Numbered from the stretch's first letter, positions 8,298-16,618 are shown. The stretch: 64,000 nucleotides of DNA from Hymenobacter plasmatis (GCF_020711255.1 NZ_JAJFAW010000021.1:42633-106632), one strand, 5' to 3'. Translations and numbers: made by a program. Notes: generated by a model from the letters alone, not told the origin.

Positions 8298-11243
8298 ATG
8301 CACTGTATGATACAAAAATTACCGGCCGCTGCCGTTCTGTTCACTGCCCTGCTGGGCATCACCCTTTCGGCTTCGGCTCAACAAAGCCCCGGCGGGCGTC
8401 CTACGGCGCCGGCCACCTTGGCACCGGCCCCCGCACGCACGGCGACCGGCCGCATCACTGGTACTGTGACCGATGCTGCTACGGGCAAGCCGGTTTCTTA
8501 CGCCACGGTGGCCGTGCTCGACGGCGCCACTGGCAGTGTGGTGAACGGCGGCGTGTGCGGCGACGACGGCAAGTTTGTGCTGCCGGGCATTCCGGCAGGC
8601 AGCTATACCGTACAAGTAAGCTTCCTGGGTTACAAGAACGAAGAGCGCACCGGTGTGCTCGTGTCGGCCGGCAGCCCCACCGACTTGGGCCCGATAACGC
8701 TGGCCGCCTCGGCCCAAAAGCTGGGCGAAGTGGTAGTAACCGGCCAGAAGGCCATCATCGAGGAGCGGGTGGACCGCACGGTGTACAACGCCGAAAACGA
8801 CCAGACCACCCGCGGTGGCGACGCCACCGACGTGCTCAAGCGCGTGCCCCTGCTGAGCGTGGACCTCGACGGCAACGTGAGCCTGCGCGGCTCCAGCAAC
8901 ATCAAGGTACTCATCAACAACAAGCCCTCGACCATTGCCGCCAGCAGCATTGCCGACGCGCTGAAGCAGATTCCGGCCGACCAGATTAAGACCGTGGAGG
9001 TTATTACCTCGCCCTCGGCCAAGTACGACGCCGAAGGCTCCGGCGGCATCATCAACATCATCACCAAAACCAACAACCTGCGCGGCGCCACGCTGGGCCT
9101 GGATTTGAGCGCCGGCCTGCGCAGCACCAACCTGGGCCTGAACGGTAGCCTGCGCACTGGCAAAATGGGCTTCTCACTGGGCGGCTTCGGGCGGGGCTCC
9201 TACAACGTTCCGGGCGAGTTCTCGAACGTGCAGACTACCCGCAGCCTAAGCGGCGGCACACCCGTGACCACCATTCAGTCGGCCGATACCCGTCTGCAGC
9301 AGATTTTTGGGCGCTATACCCTAGGCTGGGACTACGACCTCAATAAGTTTAACTCCCTGCAGGCCTCGGTTAGCTACGGCACCCGCAACAGCCGCAACTA
9401 CCAGGACGGCCTGACCTCGGCTACCTACCTGGGACTAACCCCGACGGGCACTCCGCTCTCGTCCTCGCAGCGCGACGTGGCCGTGAAAGACGTTTCGGGC
9501 ACCGTGGACGCCAGCCTGAACTACACGCACAGCTTCGAGAAGCCGCAGCACGAGTTCAGCATCCTCACGCTGTTCAGTCGGAACGACCGCAGCAATACCT
9601 TTACTAACAACATCTTCAATGCGACATTGGGTAGCCCAAGCCGCATTATGAACGATAACCCGAGCTACAACGCGGAGTACACCATTCAGCTCGACTACCA
9701 GAACCCCATCAGCAAAACCCAGATTCTGGAAATGGGGGTAAAGGATATTTTGCGCCGCGTGAACTCCGACTACAGCACGGCCTACTTTGGGGCCGGCGGC
9801 GAGTCGCTGTCCGCGCCGTCCATCCTCTCGGCCAACAACGTGTTTACCTACCGCCAAAACGTGACAGCGGGCTACACGGCCTATACCCTGAGCCTGCCCA
9901 AAGGCATCACAGTGAAGCCCGGCTTGCGCTACGAGTACACCACCATCGACGCCAACTTTGCCAACTTCGCGGCGGCCAACATTCCCAACTACGGCGTGCT
10001 GGTGCCCAGCCTCAACCTCTCGCGCCGCCTCGCCAACAGCAACGTGCTCAAGTTGGCTTACAACCGCCGCATTCAGCGCCCTTCGCTGCAGTTCCTGAAC
10101 CCGAACCTCAACGCGTCGAACCCGAAGAACGTGAGCCAGGGCAACCCCTACCTCTCGCCTGAATACACCAACAACTACGAGTTGGGCTACAGTACTGCCA
10201 TCAAGCGCTTAAACCTTAATTTCAGCTCGTTCATCCGCAATACCACCGGCTCAATTGAGGCCCTGCGCACGGTGCGTGGCGTCGACACGGTATCGACCAC
10301 CTACGCCAACATTGGCCAGCAGAACGCCTACGGCGGCAGCGTGTTTGCCAACATGTCGAGCGGCAAGTTTAACCTGAACGCAGGAACCGATTTCTACTAC
10401 ACCACCCTCACCAACAACGTACCCGACCGCAACTTCAACGCTGCCAACGAGGGCTGGGTAATGAGCGGCCGCGTGGGCGGCTCCTACAACTTTACCCCGG
10501 TGTGGGGCGTGCAGGCATTTGCCTTTTACCGCGGCCGGCAGGTGCAGCTGCAAGGCAACCAGAGCGGCCAGGGGTTCTACACCGTGGGCGTGAAGCGCGA
10601 TTTTGCCGAGAAGCGCGGCAGCCTCGGCTTTGGGTTTGATAACTTCTTTACCCCTAGCATTACCGTGCGCAACACGGTGGTGTCGCCCCTTATCGACCAG
10701 GCCAGCAGCAACGTATTGCACACCCTGGGCTTCCGGGTGAGCCTCAACTACCGCATCGGCAAGCTCACGGTAGCGCCCCCGCGCCGCGGCAAGAGCATCA
10801 ACAACGACGACCTGAAGGGCGAAGGCGGCGGTGGCGGCGACGCCGGTGCCGGCGGCGTTACCCCCGCCGCCGGTGGTGGCGGAGCAGCACCAGCAGGTGG
10901 CGGCGGTCAGCGCCCAGCCGGAATGCCCGGTACGCGCCCAGCTGGTGCTCCTGGTGTTCGCCCCACCGGCGCACCGGCTGGCGCTACTCCCACGGCCGCG
11001 CCCGGCGCCCAGCCCGCCACCGCTACCGACAGCACCACCACTGATGCCACCAAGACGCTACCCGGTACCATTCCGGGCCAGGCCCGTCCCACAGCGCAGC
11101 CGCAAGATTCTACGCAGCGCCGGCCCGCCAGCCTGCCTACTGCGCCCGCTAATCCTATCAATGCGCCGGCCAATGCGCCGTCGCCCGGCACCACCACGCC
11201 GGCCGGCACCACGCCCGCGGGCAGCCCCGGCGGCCGGCCCTAG
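8298..11243 (+). CDS. TonB-dependent receptor, outer membrane beta-barrel family, with low-complexity tail
   Basis: Outer membrane protein of about 981 residues. A signal peptide (ATG 8298 or 8307, LLGITLSASAQQ) is followed by a short P/A-rich linker, a carboxypeptidase regulatory-like beta-sandwich (GRITGTVTDAATGKPVSYA), a plug domain (LKRVPLLSVDLDGNVSLRG ... VITSPSAKYDAEGSGGIIN) and a long beta-barrel. The LNPNLNASNPKNVSQGNP segment is typical of the OMP beta-barrel 3 group. The barrel ends near LGFRVSLNYRIGK, then KSINNDDLKG, then about 140 residues rich in Gly, Pro, Ala and Thr up to the stop. Short tails of this type are common in the family; this one is long. No SusD partner is adjacent, so the ligand cannot be guessed. 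Confidence 0.9.
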   Translation: MHCMIQKLPAAAVLFTALLGITLSASAQQSPGGRPTAPATLAPAPARTATGRITGTVTDAATGKPVSYATVAVLDGATGSVVNGGVCGDDGKFVLPGIPAGSYTVQVSFLGYKNEERTGVLVSAGSPTDLGPITLAASAQKLGEVVVTGQKAIIEERVDRTVYNAENDQTTRGGDATDVLKRVPLLSVDLDGNVSLRGSSNIKVLINNKPSTIAASSIADALKQIPADQIKTVEVITSPSAKYDAEGSGGIINIITKTNNLRGATLGLDLSAGLRSTNLGLNGSLRTGKMGFSLGGFGRGSYNVPGEFSNVQTTRSLSGGTPVTTIQSADTRLQQIFGRYTLGWDYDLNKFNSLQASVSYGTRNSRNYQDGLTSATYLGLTPTGTPLSSSQRDVAVKDVSGTVDASLNYTHSFEKPQHEFSILTLFSRNDRSNTFTNNIFNATLGSPSRIMNDNPSYNAEYTIQLDYQNPISKTQILEMGVKDILRRVNSDYSTAYFGAGGESLSAPSILSANNVFTYRQNVTAGYTAYTLSLPKGITVKPGLRYEYTTIDANFANFAAANIPNYGVLVPSLNLSRRLANSNVLKLAYNRRIQRPSLQFLNPNLNASNPKNVSQGNPYLSPEYTNNYELGYSTAIKRLNLNFSSFIRNTTGSIEALRTVRGVDTVSTTYANIGQQNAYGGSVFANMSSGKFNLNAGTDFYYTTLTNNVPDRNFNAANEGWVMSGRVGGSYNFTPVWGVQAFAFYRGRQVQLQGNQSGQGFYTVGVKRDFAEKRGSLGFGFDNFFTPSITVRNTVVSPLIDQASSNVLHTLGFRVSLNYRIGKLTVAPPRRGKSINNDDLKGEGGGGGDAGAGGVTPAAGGGGAAPAGGGGQRPAGMPGTRPAGAPGVRPTGAPAGATPTAAPGAQPATATDSTTTDATKTLPGTIPGQARPTAQPQDSTQRRPASLPTAPANPINAPANAPSPGTTTPAGTTPAGSPGGRP

Positions 11244-11297
11244 CGGCGGGCTGCCGGGCTAGGCCCTACTTTTGCCCGGCTGCCGTACTCCCCCTCA

Positions 11298-12383
11298 ATG
11301 CCCTACAAGCTGCTCCCTGCTCAACCCGAACACGACGCGCATTTTCTGCATCGGTTGCGGCCCTCGCGCCTCATCCTGCCCGTCGTCATTGGCATGGGCG
11401 TGGTTGCCTTCCTGTTTTACAAAAGCTACCAGCCCGGCGACCTCGCACCCCTGCGCAACGCCGACTGGCGCTGGCTGCTGGCCGCGCTGCTCGTGCTGGT
11501 AGCCCGCGACTTTGGCTACATCTACCGCATCCGCCACATTGCCGAGGACGAGCTGACCTACCGGCAGGCGCTGGACGTGATTATGATTTGGGAGTTTGCC
11601 TCCTGTGTGCTGCCCTCGGGGCAAGGTGGCACGGGAGTAGCGCCGTTTATTCTGGAAAAAGAAGGCATTCCGTTGGGCAAGGGCCTGGCCTACATCATGG
11701 TCACGGCCCTGCTCGACAACCTGTACTACGTGCTCATGGTACCGCTGGTGGTGCTGGTGGCCGGGGCCGGGCTCTACCCGCACGAAGCCCTGCAAACCAA
11801 CTTCGTGGCCACGCTGCGGATAGCCTTTGGGTTGAGCTACTTCTTTGTGTTGCTCTACGCCGGGCTCATGCTCTACGCCATTTTTGTCAACCCGCGCTCG
11901 GTGCGCCGGCTGCTGGTGCGGCTGTTCTCTTTCCGGCTGCTGCGGCGCTGGCGGCGCAAAGCCTACCGCCACGGTCAGGAAATGGTGCTGGCTTCGGTAC
12001 AGCTGCGCGGCAACGGGCCGCGCTACTGGTGGCACGCATCGGTGAGCACGGTCTTTGTCTGGACGGCCCGCTACGCCATCATTGGCTGCCTCATTGCGGC
12101 CTTTGTGCCCATGGATGCGGGCACGTTCCTATTCATCTTCGCCCGCAACATTACCTACAAGGTCATCCTGCTGATAGCCATCACGCCCGGCGGCGCGGGC
12201 ATCGCGGAGGGTGCCTTCCCTACGTTCTTCGGCAAATTCATTGGCACGGCCACCATGACTAGCTTCATGGTGCTGCTGTACCGCGTGTTCACCTACTACC
12301 TCTACCTGGTGCTGGGCATGGTGTTTTTGCCGCGCTGGGTGGCGCGGGTATTCCTGCGGCACCCAACTATGCCCGAGCAATAA
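11298..12383 (+). CDS. Lysylphosphatidylglycerol synthase TM-region / UPF0104 flippase-like protein
   Basis: Integral membrane protein of 361 residues with about eight hydrophobic helices. The family signature is visible in SCVLPSGQGGTGVAPFIL and in the late ITPGGAGIAEGAFP segment, which is the conserved GG.G..E motif of the YbhN/AglD/LPG-synthase transmembrane family. Relatives flip or transfer lipids, or accompany glycosyltransferases; this protein has only the membrane domain, with no C-terminal MprF-type transferase domain. It starts 54 bases after the TonB receptor stop with no terminator between, so it may be cotranscribed. Substrate unknown. Confidence 0.82.
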   Translation: MPYKLLPAQPEHDAHFLHRLRPSRLILPVVIGMGVVAFLFYKSYQPGDLAPLRNADWRWLLAALLVLVARDFGYIYRIRHIAEDELTYRQALDVIMIWEFASCVLPSGQGGTGVAPFILEKEGIPLGKGLAYIMVTALLDNLYYVLMVPLVVLVAGAGLYPHEALQTNFVATLRIAFGLSYFFVLLYAGLMLYAIFVNPRSVRRLLVRLFSFRLLRRWRRKAYRHGQEMVLASVQLRGNGPRYWWHASVSTVFVWTARYAIIGCLIAAFVPMDAGTFLFIFARNITYKVILLIAITPGGAGIAEGAFPTFFGKFIGTATMTSFMVLLYRVFTYYLYLVLGMVFLPRWVARVFLRHPTMPEQ

Positions 12384-12413
12384 GCCCCGGAAAACCAGCC
12401 GCCAGTAAACAAG

Positions 12414-12448
12414 AAAAGGCCCCGAACCACAGTGGTTCGGGGCCTTTT
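12414..12448. terminator. Bidirectional intrinsic terminator
   Basis: Perfect 16-bp stem (AAAAGGCCCCGAACCA / TGGTTCGGGGCCTTTT) with a 3-base loop between two convergent genes. Confidence 0.93.
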
Positions 12449-12467
12449 CCAAATCAGCAAGAGGCTA

Positions 12468-12887
12468 TTATTCGGCTTCCAGCATCAAGGCAGCGCCATC
12501 GGCCGACTTCAGCGTGAGCTTCTTGTCGGTGAGGGTTTCCACGGTGAACGTGTTGCTGGTGGTAGCGTTATCGGGGGTCATCGTGAGGGTTTTGCCCGCC
12601 TGGTCAAACGTGTACTTGCCCGATACGGCGCCATTGGCCCCAGTCATGTTGTAGGTGCCGTTGGCAAAAATGCGCAGCTCCTCTTGCTTTTGTGCATCGG
12701 TCTGCTTCACTTTGTCGCCGCTGGCATCGGTTTCTTTAGCAGTTTTCCACACCTTACTGTCGGTGCCGTACAGCATATTCACACCCTCAACTTTACCTTT
12801 GTCGTTGCTGCAGGCCGTAACAAACAGCGATAGCAAGAGCAACAAGCTGGCGAAATAACGAAGCGAAAAAAGCGACTGGGTTTTCAT
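12468..12887 (-). CDS. Small lipoprotein, lipocalin-like
   Basis: Protein of 139 residues from ATG 12887. The N-terminus is a lipoprotein signal peptide (LLLLLSLFVTACSND) with a Cys lipobox, so it should be lipid-anchored. The mature part has alternating strands (YNMTGANGAVSGKYTFDQAGKTL ... FTVETLTDKKLTLKS) of the kind seen in the lipocalin-like families of Bacteroidota, which report as small lipoproteins of unknown role. The upstream in-frame start at 12965 adds residues unlike any signal peptide and is rejected. Single gene facing the shared terminator. Confidence 0.72.
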   Translation of the reverse strand: MKTQSLFSLRYFASLLLLLSLFVTACSNDKGKVEGVNMLYGTDSKVWKTAKETDASGDKVKQTDAQKQEELRIFANGTYNMTGANGAVSGKYTFDQAGKTLTMTPDNATTSNTFTVETLTDKKLTLKSADGAALMLEAE

Positions 12888-13073
12888 GGGAACAGAGGTG
12901 TTGGTGAAAGGAATAAGATGGCTAACCCGGCAAAGCGGGCTCGTCGGCTTACGGCCCACACGCAAAAGGGTTTAGGACGAAACCTCGTCCGGCTTCCTCC
13001 GTATAGTAGCTTCGTTGGACCAACCAATGGCATTCCGGTCCTGCTGATTTTTCCATATTAACCGACCGAACTC

Positions 13074-13364
13074 ATGGGACTCTTTGATTTTCTTAGCGAC
13101 AAAGGCGAGCAAAAGCCCGCAGAGCCGGCAGCAAAACCAGCCGCTGGCGGCACCGATTTTTTCGGGAATAACAACGCAGCCAATCCAGCTACCACCGGTG
13201 AGTCGTATACCGTAGTGAGCGGTGACTCGCTTTCCAAAATTGCCAAACACCACTACGGCGACGCTGCCAAGTGGCACCAGATATACGAGGCCAACAAGGC
13301 CCTCATCGGCAACAACCCTGACCACATTGAAGTGGGCCAGGTGTTGACCCTACCTAGTCTCTAG
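13074..13364 (+). CDS. LysM domain protein
   Basis: Protein of 96 residues without a signal peptide. An N-terminal amphipathic start (MGLFDFLSDKG) and a P/A-rich linker lead to one LysM domain (YTVVSGDSLSKIAKHHYG ... GQVLTLPSL) at about residues 45-96. The layout recalls the C-terminal half of Kbp/YgaU (BON plus LysM), but the BON domain is missing and only the LysM half remains. LysM binds N-acetylglucosamine polymers in exported proteins; a cytoplasmic single-LysM protein may do something else. A terminator follows directly. Confidence 0.82.
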   Translation: MGLFDFLSDKGEQKPAEPAAKPAAGGTDFFGNNNAANPATTGESYTVVSGDSLSKIAKHHYGDAAKWHQIYEANKALIGNNPDHIEVGQVLTLPSL

Positions 13365-13390
13365 GTACTTTTTTGCAGAAAAAAGGTGAG

Positions 13391-13421
13391 AAAAGCCACT
13401 CTGTTTCAGGGTGGCTTTTTT
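13391..13421 (+). terminator. Intrinsic terminator after the LysM gene
   Basis: Stem AAAAGCCAC / GTGGCTTTT, extendable through a T-G wobble to CTG/CAG with a 3-base loop, followed by a T6 run. Confidence 0.85.
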
Positions 13422-13510
13422 GTGTTTTATTGAGCCGCTAAACGGCGGCTGCCCAGCCCAACTAACACGCGGTGAAGCTGGGCTGCAAGAATTTTTTTTC
13501 TGTGCAATAG

Positions 13511-13542
13511 TTGGACATAAAAAAATTCCTTCCGTACATTTG
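13511..13542 (+). promoter_or_regulatory. Promoter of the metY-metX leader
   Basis: TTG (13511-13513), 21 bases, TACATTTG (13535-13542). Both elements match the Bacteroidota -33/-7 consensus. Predicted transcription start is near 13549, about 40 bases before the riboswitch. Confidence 0.6.
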
Positions 13543-13590
13543 GCTCACCACCATCACGGTACTCCCCTGCTCGCGGCAGGGTAGTTTCAA

Positions 13591-13707
13591 GTTTTATAGA
13601 GAAGCGGCGAGAGACTAGGCTCTGTGACCCGCTGGCAACCTTCGACCGCGCGAAAGGTGCCAAGTCCTACCCACCATCGGCGCAAGCCGGGGCGGGGCAT
13701 ATGAATC
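13591..13707 (+). ncRNA. SAM-I (S-box) riboswitch
   Basis: The sequence follows the S-box core: AGAGAAGC after P1, then P2 (GCGG/CCGC with inner AGAG/CTCT), the GGCAACC strand, P3 (CCTTCG / CGAAAGG), GGTGCCAAGTCC, and a P4 closed by a GCAA tetraloop. The diagnostic pseudoknot is present: TAGG in loop 2 (13616-13619) pairs with CCTA (13666-13669), where the well-known Bacillus yitJ element has CTGG/CCAG, so the pairing has covaried. P1 can form between 13591-13598 and 13700-13707 with one U-U mismatch and one G-U pair. It senses S-adenosylmethionine, and the genes downstream (metY, metX) make homocysteine for methionine, as expected. Confidence 0.92.
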
Positions 13708-13714
13708 GAGTACC

Positions 13715-13870
13715 ATGGAAAATCCCGCTGTTTCCTTCTTTGTTGCCCCGAATGCTCCGGCTGCTTTGTGCGCCGCAGGTTCGGGCTTTTCCGTTGTGGC
13801 CCCAGGCGGCCAGAACGCCGCGTTGCGCCAAGAGCGAATGCGAATGTGTTGTTGCCCGTGTTGTTGCTAA
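13715..13870 (+). CDS. Putative poly-cysteine leader peptide
   Basis: A 51-codon ORF (ATG 13715, TAA 13868-13870) inside the leader of metY-metX, starting 8 bases after the riboswitch P1 stem. Its C-terminus reads RMRMCCCPCCC, six Cys in seven codons right before the stop. An internal ATG at 13838 would give a 10-residue peptide MRMCCCPCCC. Poly-Cys ORFs of this kind act as cysteine-responsive attenuators in mycobacteria; I know of no described case in Bacteroidota. The N-terminal 40 residues match nothing I recognise. Another overlapping frame (13701-13886) lacks any such signature. Function is inferred from position and codon pattern only. Confidence 0.6.
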   Translation: MENPAVSFFVAPNAPAALCAAGSGFSVVAPGGQNAALRQERMRMCCCPCCC

Positions 13871-14010
13871 GCTGATTTCGGCTTAGGCAACCCCTCCCCT
13901 TCTTTCTGGATTTTTTTGGCGGCCCTCGGTGCCCGCCGCTGGCCCTTTCGGCGCGCAGTGGCCGGACCAATCGGGCCACATCTTCAGCACGGGCTTGTGG
14001 GGGTTCCGCT

Positions 14011-14051
14011 GCGCTTAAAAACCGTCTTTTCAGACCGTTGCGCGCTTTTTT
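14011..14051 (+). terminator. Candidate attenuator hairpin before metY
   Basis: AACCGTCT / AGACCGTT (7 of 8 pairs, TTTC loop) enclosed by GCGC / GCGC, followed by six T and a further T-rich stretch. It lies between the leader ORF and metY, where a conditional terminator would be expected. I did not find a clear competing antiterminator by eye. Confidence 0.45.
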
Positions 14052-14094
14052 CTTGTTTTATTCAGGTTTTTTCAACTCCAAACATACCGCCATC

Positions 14095-15474
14095 ATGTCC
14101 GCTTCGCCCCTGCACTTCGAAACCCTCCAACTCCACGCCGGCCAGCAGCCCGACCCCACCACCGGGGCCCGCGCCGTGCCACTGTTCCAAACCACCTCCT
14201 ACGTGTTTAAAAGCGCCGAACACGGCGCCAACCTGTTTGCCCTGAAGGAGTTCGGCAACATCTACACCCGCCTGATGAACCCCACCACCGACGTGTTTGA
14301 GCAGCGCGTGGCGGCCCTGGAAGGCGGCGTGGCGGCCCTGGCCACGGCGTCGGGTCAGGCAGCCCAATTTATTGCCCTAAATAACATCCTGCAGGCCGGC
14401 GACAACTTCGTGAGCTCTGCGTTTATCTACGGCGGCACTTACAACCAGTTCAAAGTGGCGTTCAAGCGCTTGGGCATCGAGGTGCGCTTCGCCGACGGCG
14501 ACAATCCCGCCAGCTTCGAGGCCCTGATTGACGACAAGACCAAGGCCATTTACCTGGAAACCATTGGCAACCCTAGCTACAGCATTCCGGACTTTGAGGC
14601 CATTGCTGCCATTGCCAACAAGCACGACCTGCCGCTGATTGTGGACAACACCTTCGGCGCGGGCGGCTACCTGTTCCGGCCCCTGGAGCACGGCGCGCAC
14701 ATCGTGGTGGAATCGGCTACGAAATGGATTGGCGGCCACGGCACCAGCATCGGCGGCGTGATTGTGGACGGCGGCACCTACGACTTCGGCAACGGCAAAT
14801 TTCCGCAGTTCACTGAGCCCAGCGAAGGCTACCATGGTCTGGTATTCAACGACGTATTTGGCAAGGGTGGGCCGTTTGGCAACATCGCCTTCATCATCCG
14901 GGCCCGGGTAGAAGGCCTGCGCGACTTTGGCCCGGCCATCAGCCCGTTCAACTCCTGGCAGCTGCTCATCGGCCTCGAAACACTGAGCCTGCGCGTGGAC
15001 CGCACGGTAGAAAATGCCCTGAAAATCGCCAACTGGCTCGAGCAGCACCCGCAGGTAGAAAGCGTCAACTACGCCGGCCTGGCCAGCAGCCCCTACCATC
15101 GCCTAGCCCAGAAATACCTCAAGCGCGGCTTCGGTGGCGTGCTCAGCTTCCAGCTCAAGGGCAGCAAGGAGTCGGCTACCCAGTTCATCGACAACCTGAA
15201 GGTTATCAGTCATTTGGCCAACGTGGGCGATGCCAAGACGCTCATCATCCAGCCCTCGGCCACCACGCACCAGCAGCTGAGCGACGCCGAGCAACTAGCG
15301 GCTGGCGTCACGCCGACCTCGCTGCGCCTTTCTGTGGGCATTGAGCACTTCGAAGACATCAAAGCCGATTTGCAGCAGGCCTTCGAGGCCATTGGCAACA
15401 CCGCGGCGCTGCCCACCGAGGGCACCCAGGTAGGCGAGCCCGAGCTGGAGCACGCCCAACCCCTGGAAGTATAG
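14095..15474 (+). CDS. metY: O-acetylhomoserine sulfhydrylase (O-acetylhomoserine aminocarboxypropyltransferase)
   Basis: PLP enzyme of the Cys/Met metabolism family that turns O-acetylhomoserine plus sulfide into homocysteine. The product is 459 residues from ATG 14095. The PLP lysine is K210 in ESATKWIGGHG, the cofactor Asp lies in LIVDNTFGAGG, and the phosphate-binding segment is ATASGQAAQF. The long HSVGIEHxED-type ending (RLSVGIEHFEDIKADLQQAF) is intact. Upstream TTG 14038 lies inside the terminator-like hairpin and is rejected. It is first in an operon with metX, 118 bases upstream, and sits under a SAM riboswitch and a poly-Cys leader ORF. Free sulfide use by MetY links this step to cysteine and sulfide supply. 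Confidence 0.95.
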   Translation: MSASPLHFETLQLHAGQQPDPTTGARAVPLFQTTSYVFKSAEHGANLFALKEFGNIYTRLMNPTTDVFEQRVAALEGGVAALATASGQAAQFIALNNILQAGDNFVSSAFIYGGTYNQFKVAFKRLGIEVRFADGDNPASFEALIDDKTKAIYLETIGNPSYSIPDFEAIAAIANKHDLPLIVDNTFGAGGYLFRPLEHGAHIVVESATKWIGGHGTSIGGVIVDGGTYDFGNGKFPQFTEPSEGYHGLVFNDVFGKGGPFGNIAFIIRARVEGLRDFGPAISPFNSWQLLIGLETLSLRVDRTVENALKIANWLEQHPQVESVNYAGLASSPYHRLAQKYLKRGFGGVLSFQLKGSKESATQFIDNLKVISHLANVGDAKTLIIQPSATTHQQLSDAEQLAAGVTPTSLRLSVGIEHFEDIKADLQQAFEAIGNTAALPTEGTQVGEPELEHAQPLEV

Positions 15475-15592
15475 CCCGATTGTCAGTTGTTGGCCGGGAG
15501 CCGCTGCCTATCAGTGGCTCCCACCATTAATCATCCCGATACCTAACCGCACCCGCCGATAACTGACAACAAGCAACTGGCAACTACCACCC

Positions 15593-16618
15593 ATGAAAGA
15601 CTATATTTTTAACCTGCCCGACCTGCTGCTGGAAAGCGGGGAAACCCTTTCCGGCGCGCACGTGGCCTACCGCACCTGGGGCCAGCTCAACTCCGACCGC
15701 GACAACGTGGTGTGGGTGTGCCACGCCCTCACGGCCAATGCCGACGTGCTGAGCTGGTGGCCGGGCCTGGTGGGGCCAGGCTGCTACTTCGACCCGGCCG
15801 ACTGGTTTATTGTGTGCGCCAACGTGTTGGGTTCCTGCTACGGCAGCACCAGCCCACTCGATGCGGACCCGGCCACGGGCCAGCCCCGCTACCAGCACTT
15901 CCCGCGGCTTTCCATCCGCGACCTCGTGGCGGCGCACGAAGCGCTGCGCCAGGAATTGGGCCTGGAGGACATTCACACGATAATTGGGGGCTCGCTGGGT
16001 GGGCAGCAGGCATTGGAATGGGCAGTGCAGCGGCCGGATTTGTTCGACCACCTGGTGGTCATTGCCACCAACGCCCGCCATTCGGCCTGGGGCATTGCCT
16101 TCAACGAGGCGCAACGCCTGGCCATTGAGGCCGACCCGACTTACGCCGCCGGCCAGCCTGGCGGGGGCGACGACGGCCTGCGCGCTGCCCGGGCCATTGC
16201 CCTGCTCAGCTACCGCAGCTACTCGGCCTACGTCGACTCCCAAACCGACCCCGAAGACCACCTGCTGCGCGAGCACCGCGCCAGCACCTACCAGCGCTAC
16301 CAGGGCGACAAGCTAGTGGCTCGTTTCGACGCCTACAGCTACGTGGCCCTGAGCCGAGCCATGGACACCCACAACCTGGGCCGCGGCCGGGGCGGGGTGC
16401 CGGCGGCCTTGCGCCGCGTGGGCGCCCGCACGCTGGTGCTGGGCATTACTTCCGACGTGCTTTTTCCGCTCAGCGAGCAGCGGGAGCTGGCCAATCACAT
16501 TCCCGGCGCCATGTACGCCGAGCTGGATTCGCGCTACGGGCACGACGGCTTTTTACTCGAAACCGCTGCCATCACCCACTTTCTGGAGCTTTTCTACGCG
16601 CCCACGTTTGCGCATTGA
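15593..16618 (+). CDS. metX: Homoserine O-acetyltransferase
   Basis: Acetylates L-homoserine with acetyl-CoA, giving the substrate of MetY. Cytoplasmic alpha/beta-hydrolase fold, 341 residues, close to the usual length. The catalytic triad is visible: S134 in GGSLGGQQ, D288 in GITSDVLFP, H317 in YGHDGF. The conserved VCHALTANADV, NVLGSCYGSTSP and ARHSAWGIAFNEAQR segments are all present and mark true MetX rather than the exported relative at 2.3 kb. It is the second gene of the operon and ends before a strong terminator. Acetyl versus succinyl donor choice is not provable here, but pairing with MetY favours acetyl. Confidence 0.94.
   Translation: MKDYIFNLPDLLLESGETLSGAHVAYRTWGQLNSDRDNVVWVCHALTANADVLSWWPGLVGPGCYFDPADWFIVCANVLGSCYGSTSPLDADPATGQPRYQHFPRLSIRDLVAAHEALRQELGLEDIHTIIGGSLGGQQALEWAVQRPDLFDHLVVIATNARHSAWGIAFNEAQRLAIEADPTYAAGQPGGGDDGLRAARAIALLSYRSYSAYVDSQTDPEDHLLREHRASTYQRYQGDKLVARFDAYSYVALSRAMDTHNLGRGRGGVPAALRRVGARTLVLGITSDVLFPLSEQRELANHIPGAMYAELDSRYGHDGFLLETAAITHFLELFYAPTFAH

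Noticed and set aside
13701..13886. 61-codon frame overlapping the poly-Cys ORF in the metY leader
   Set aside because: Its start lies inside riboswitch P1 and the peptide has no pattern; the 13715 frame ends in a striking Cys run instead.
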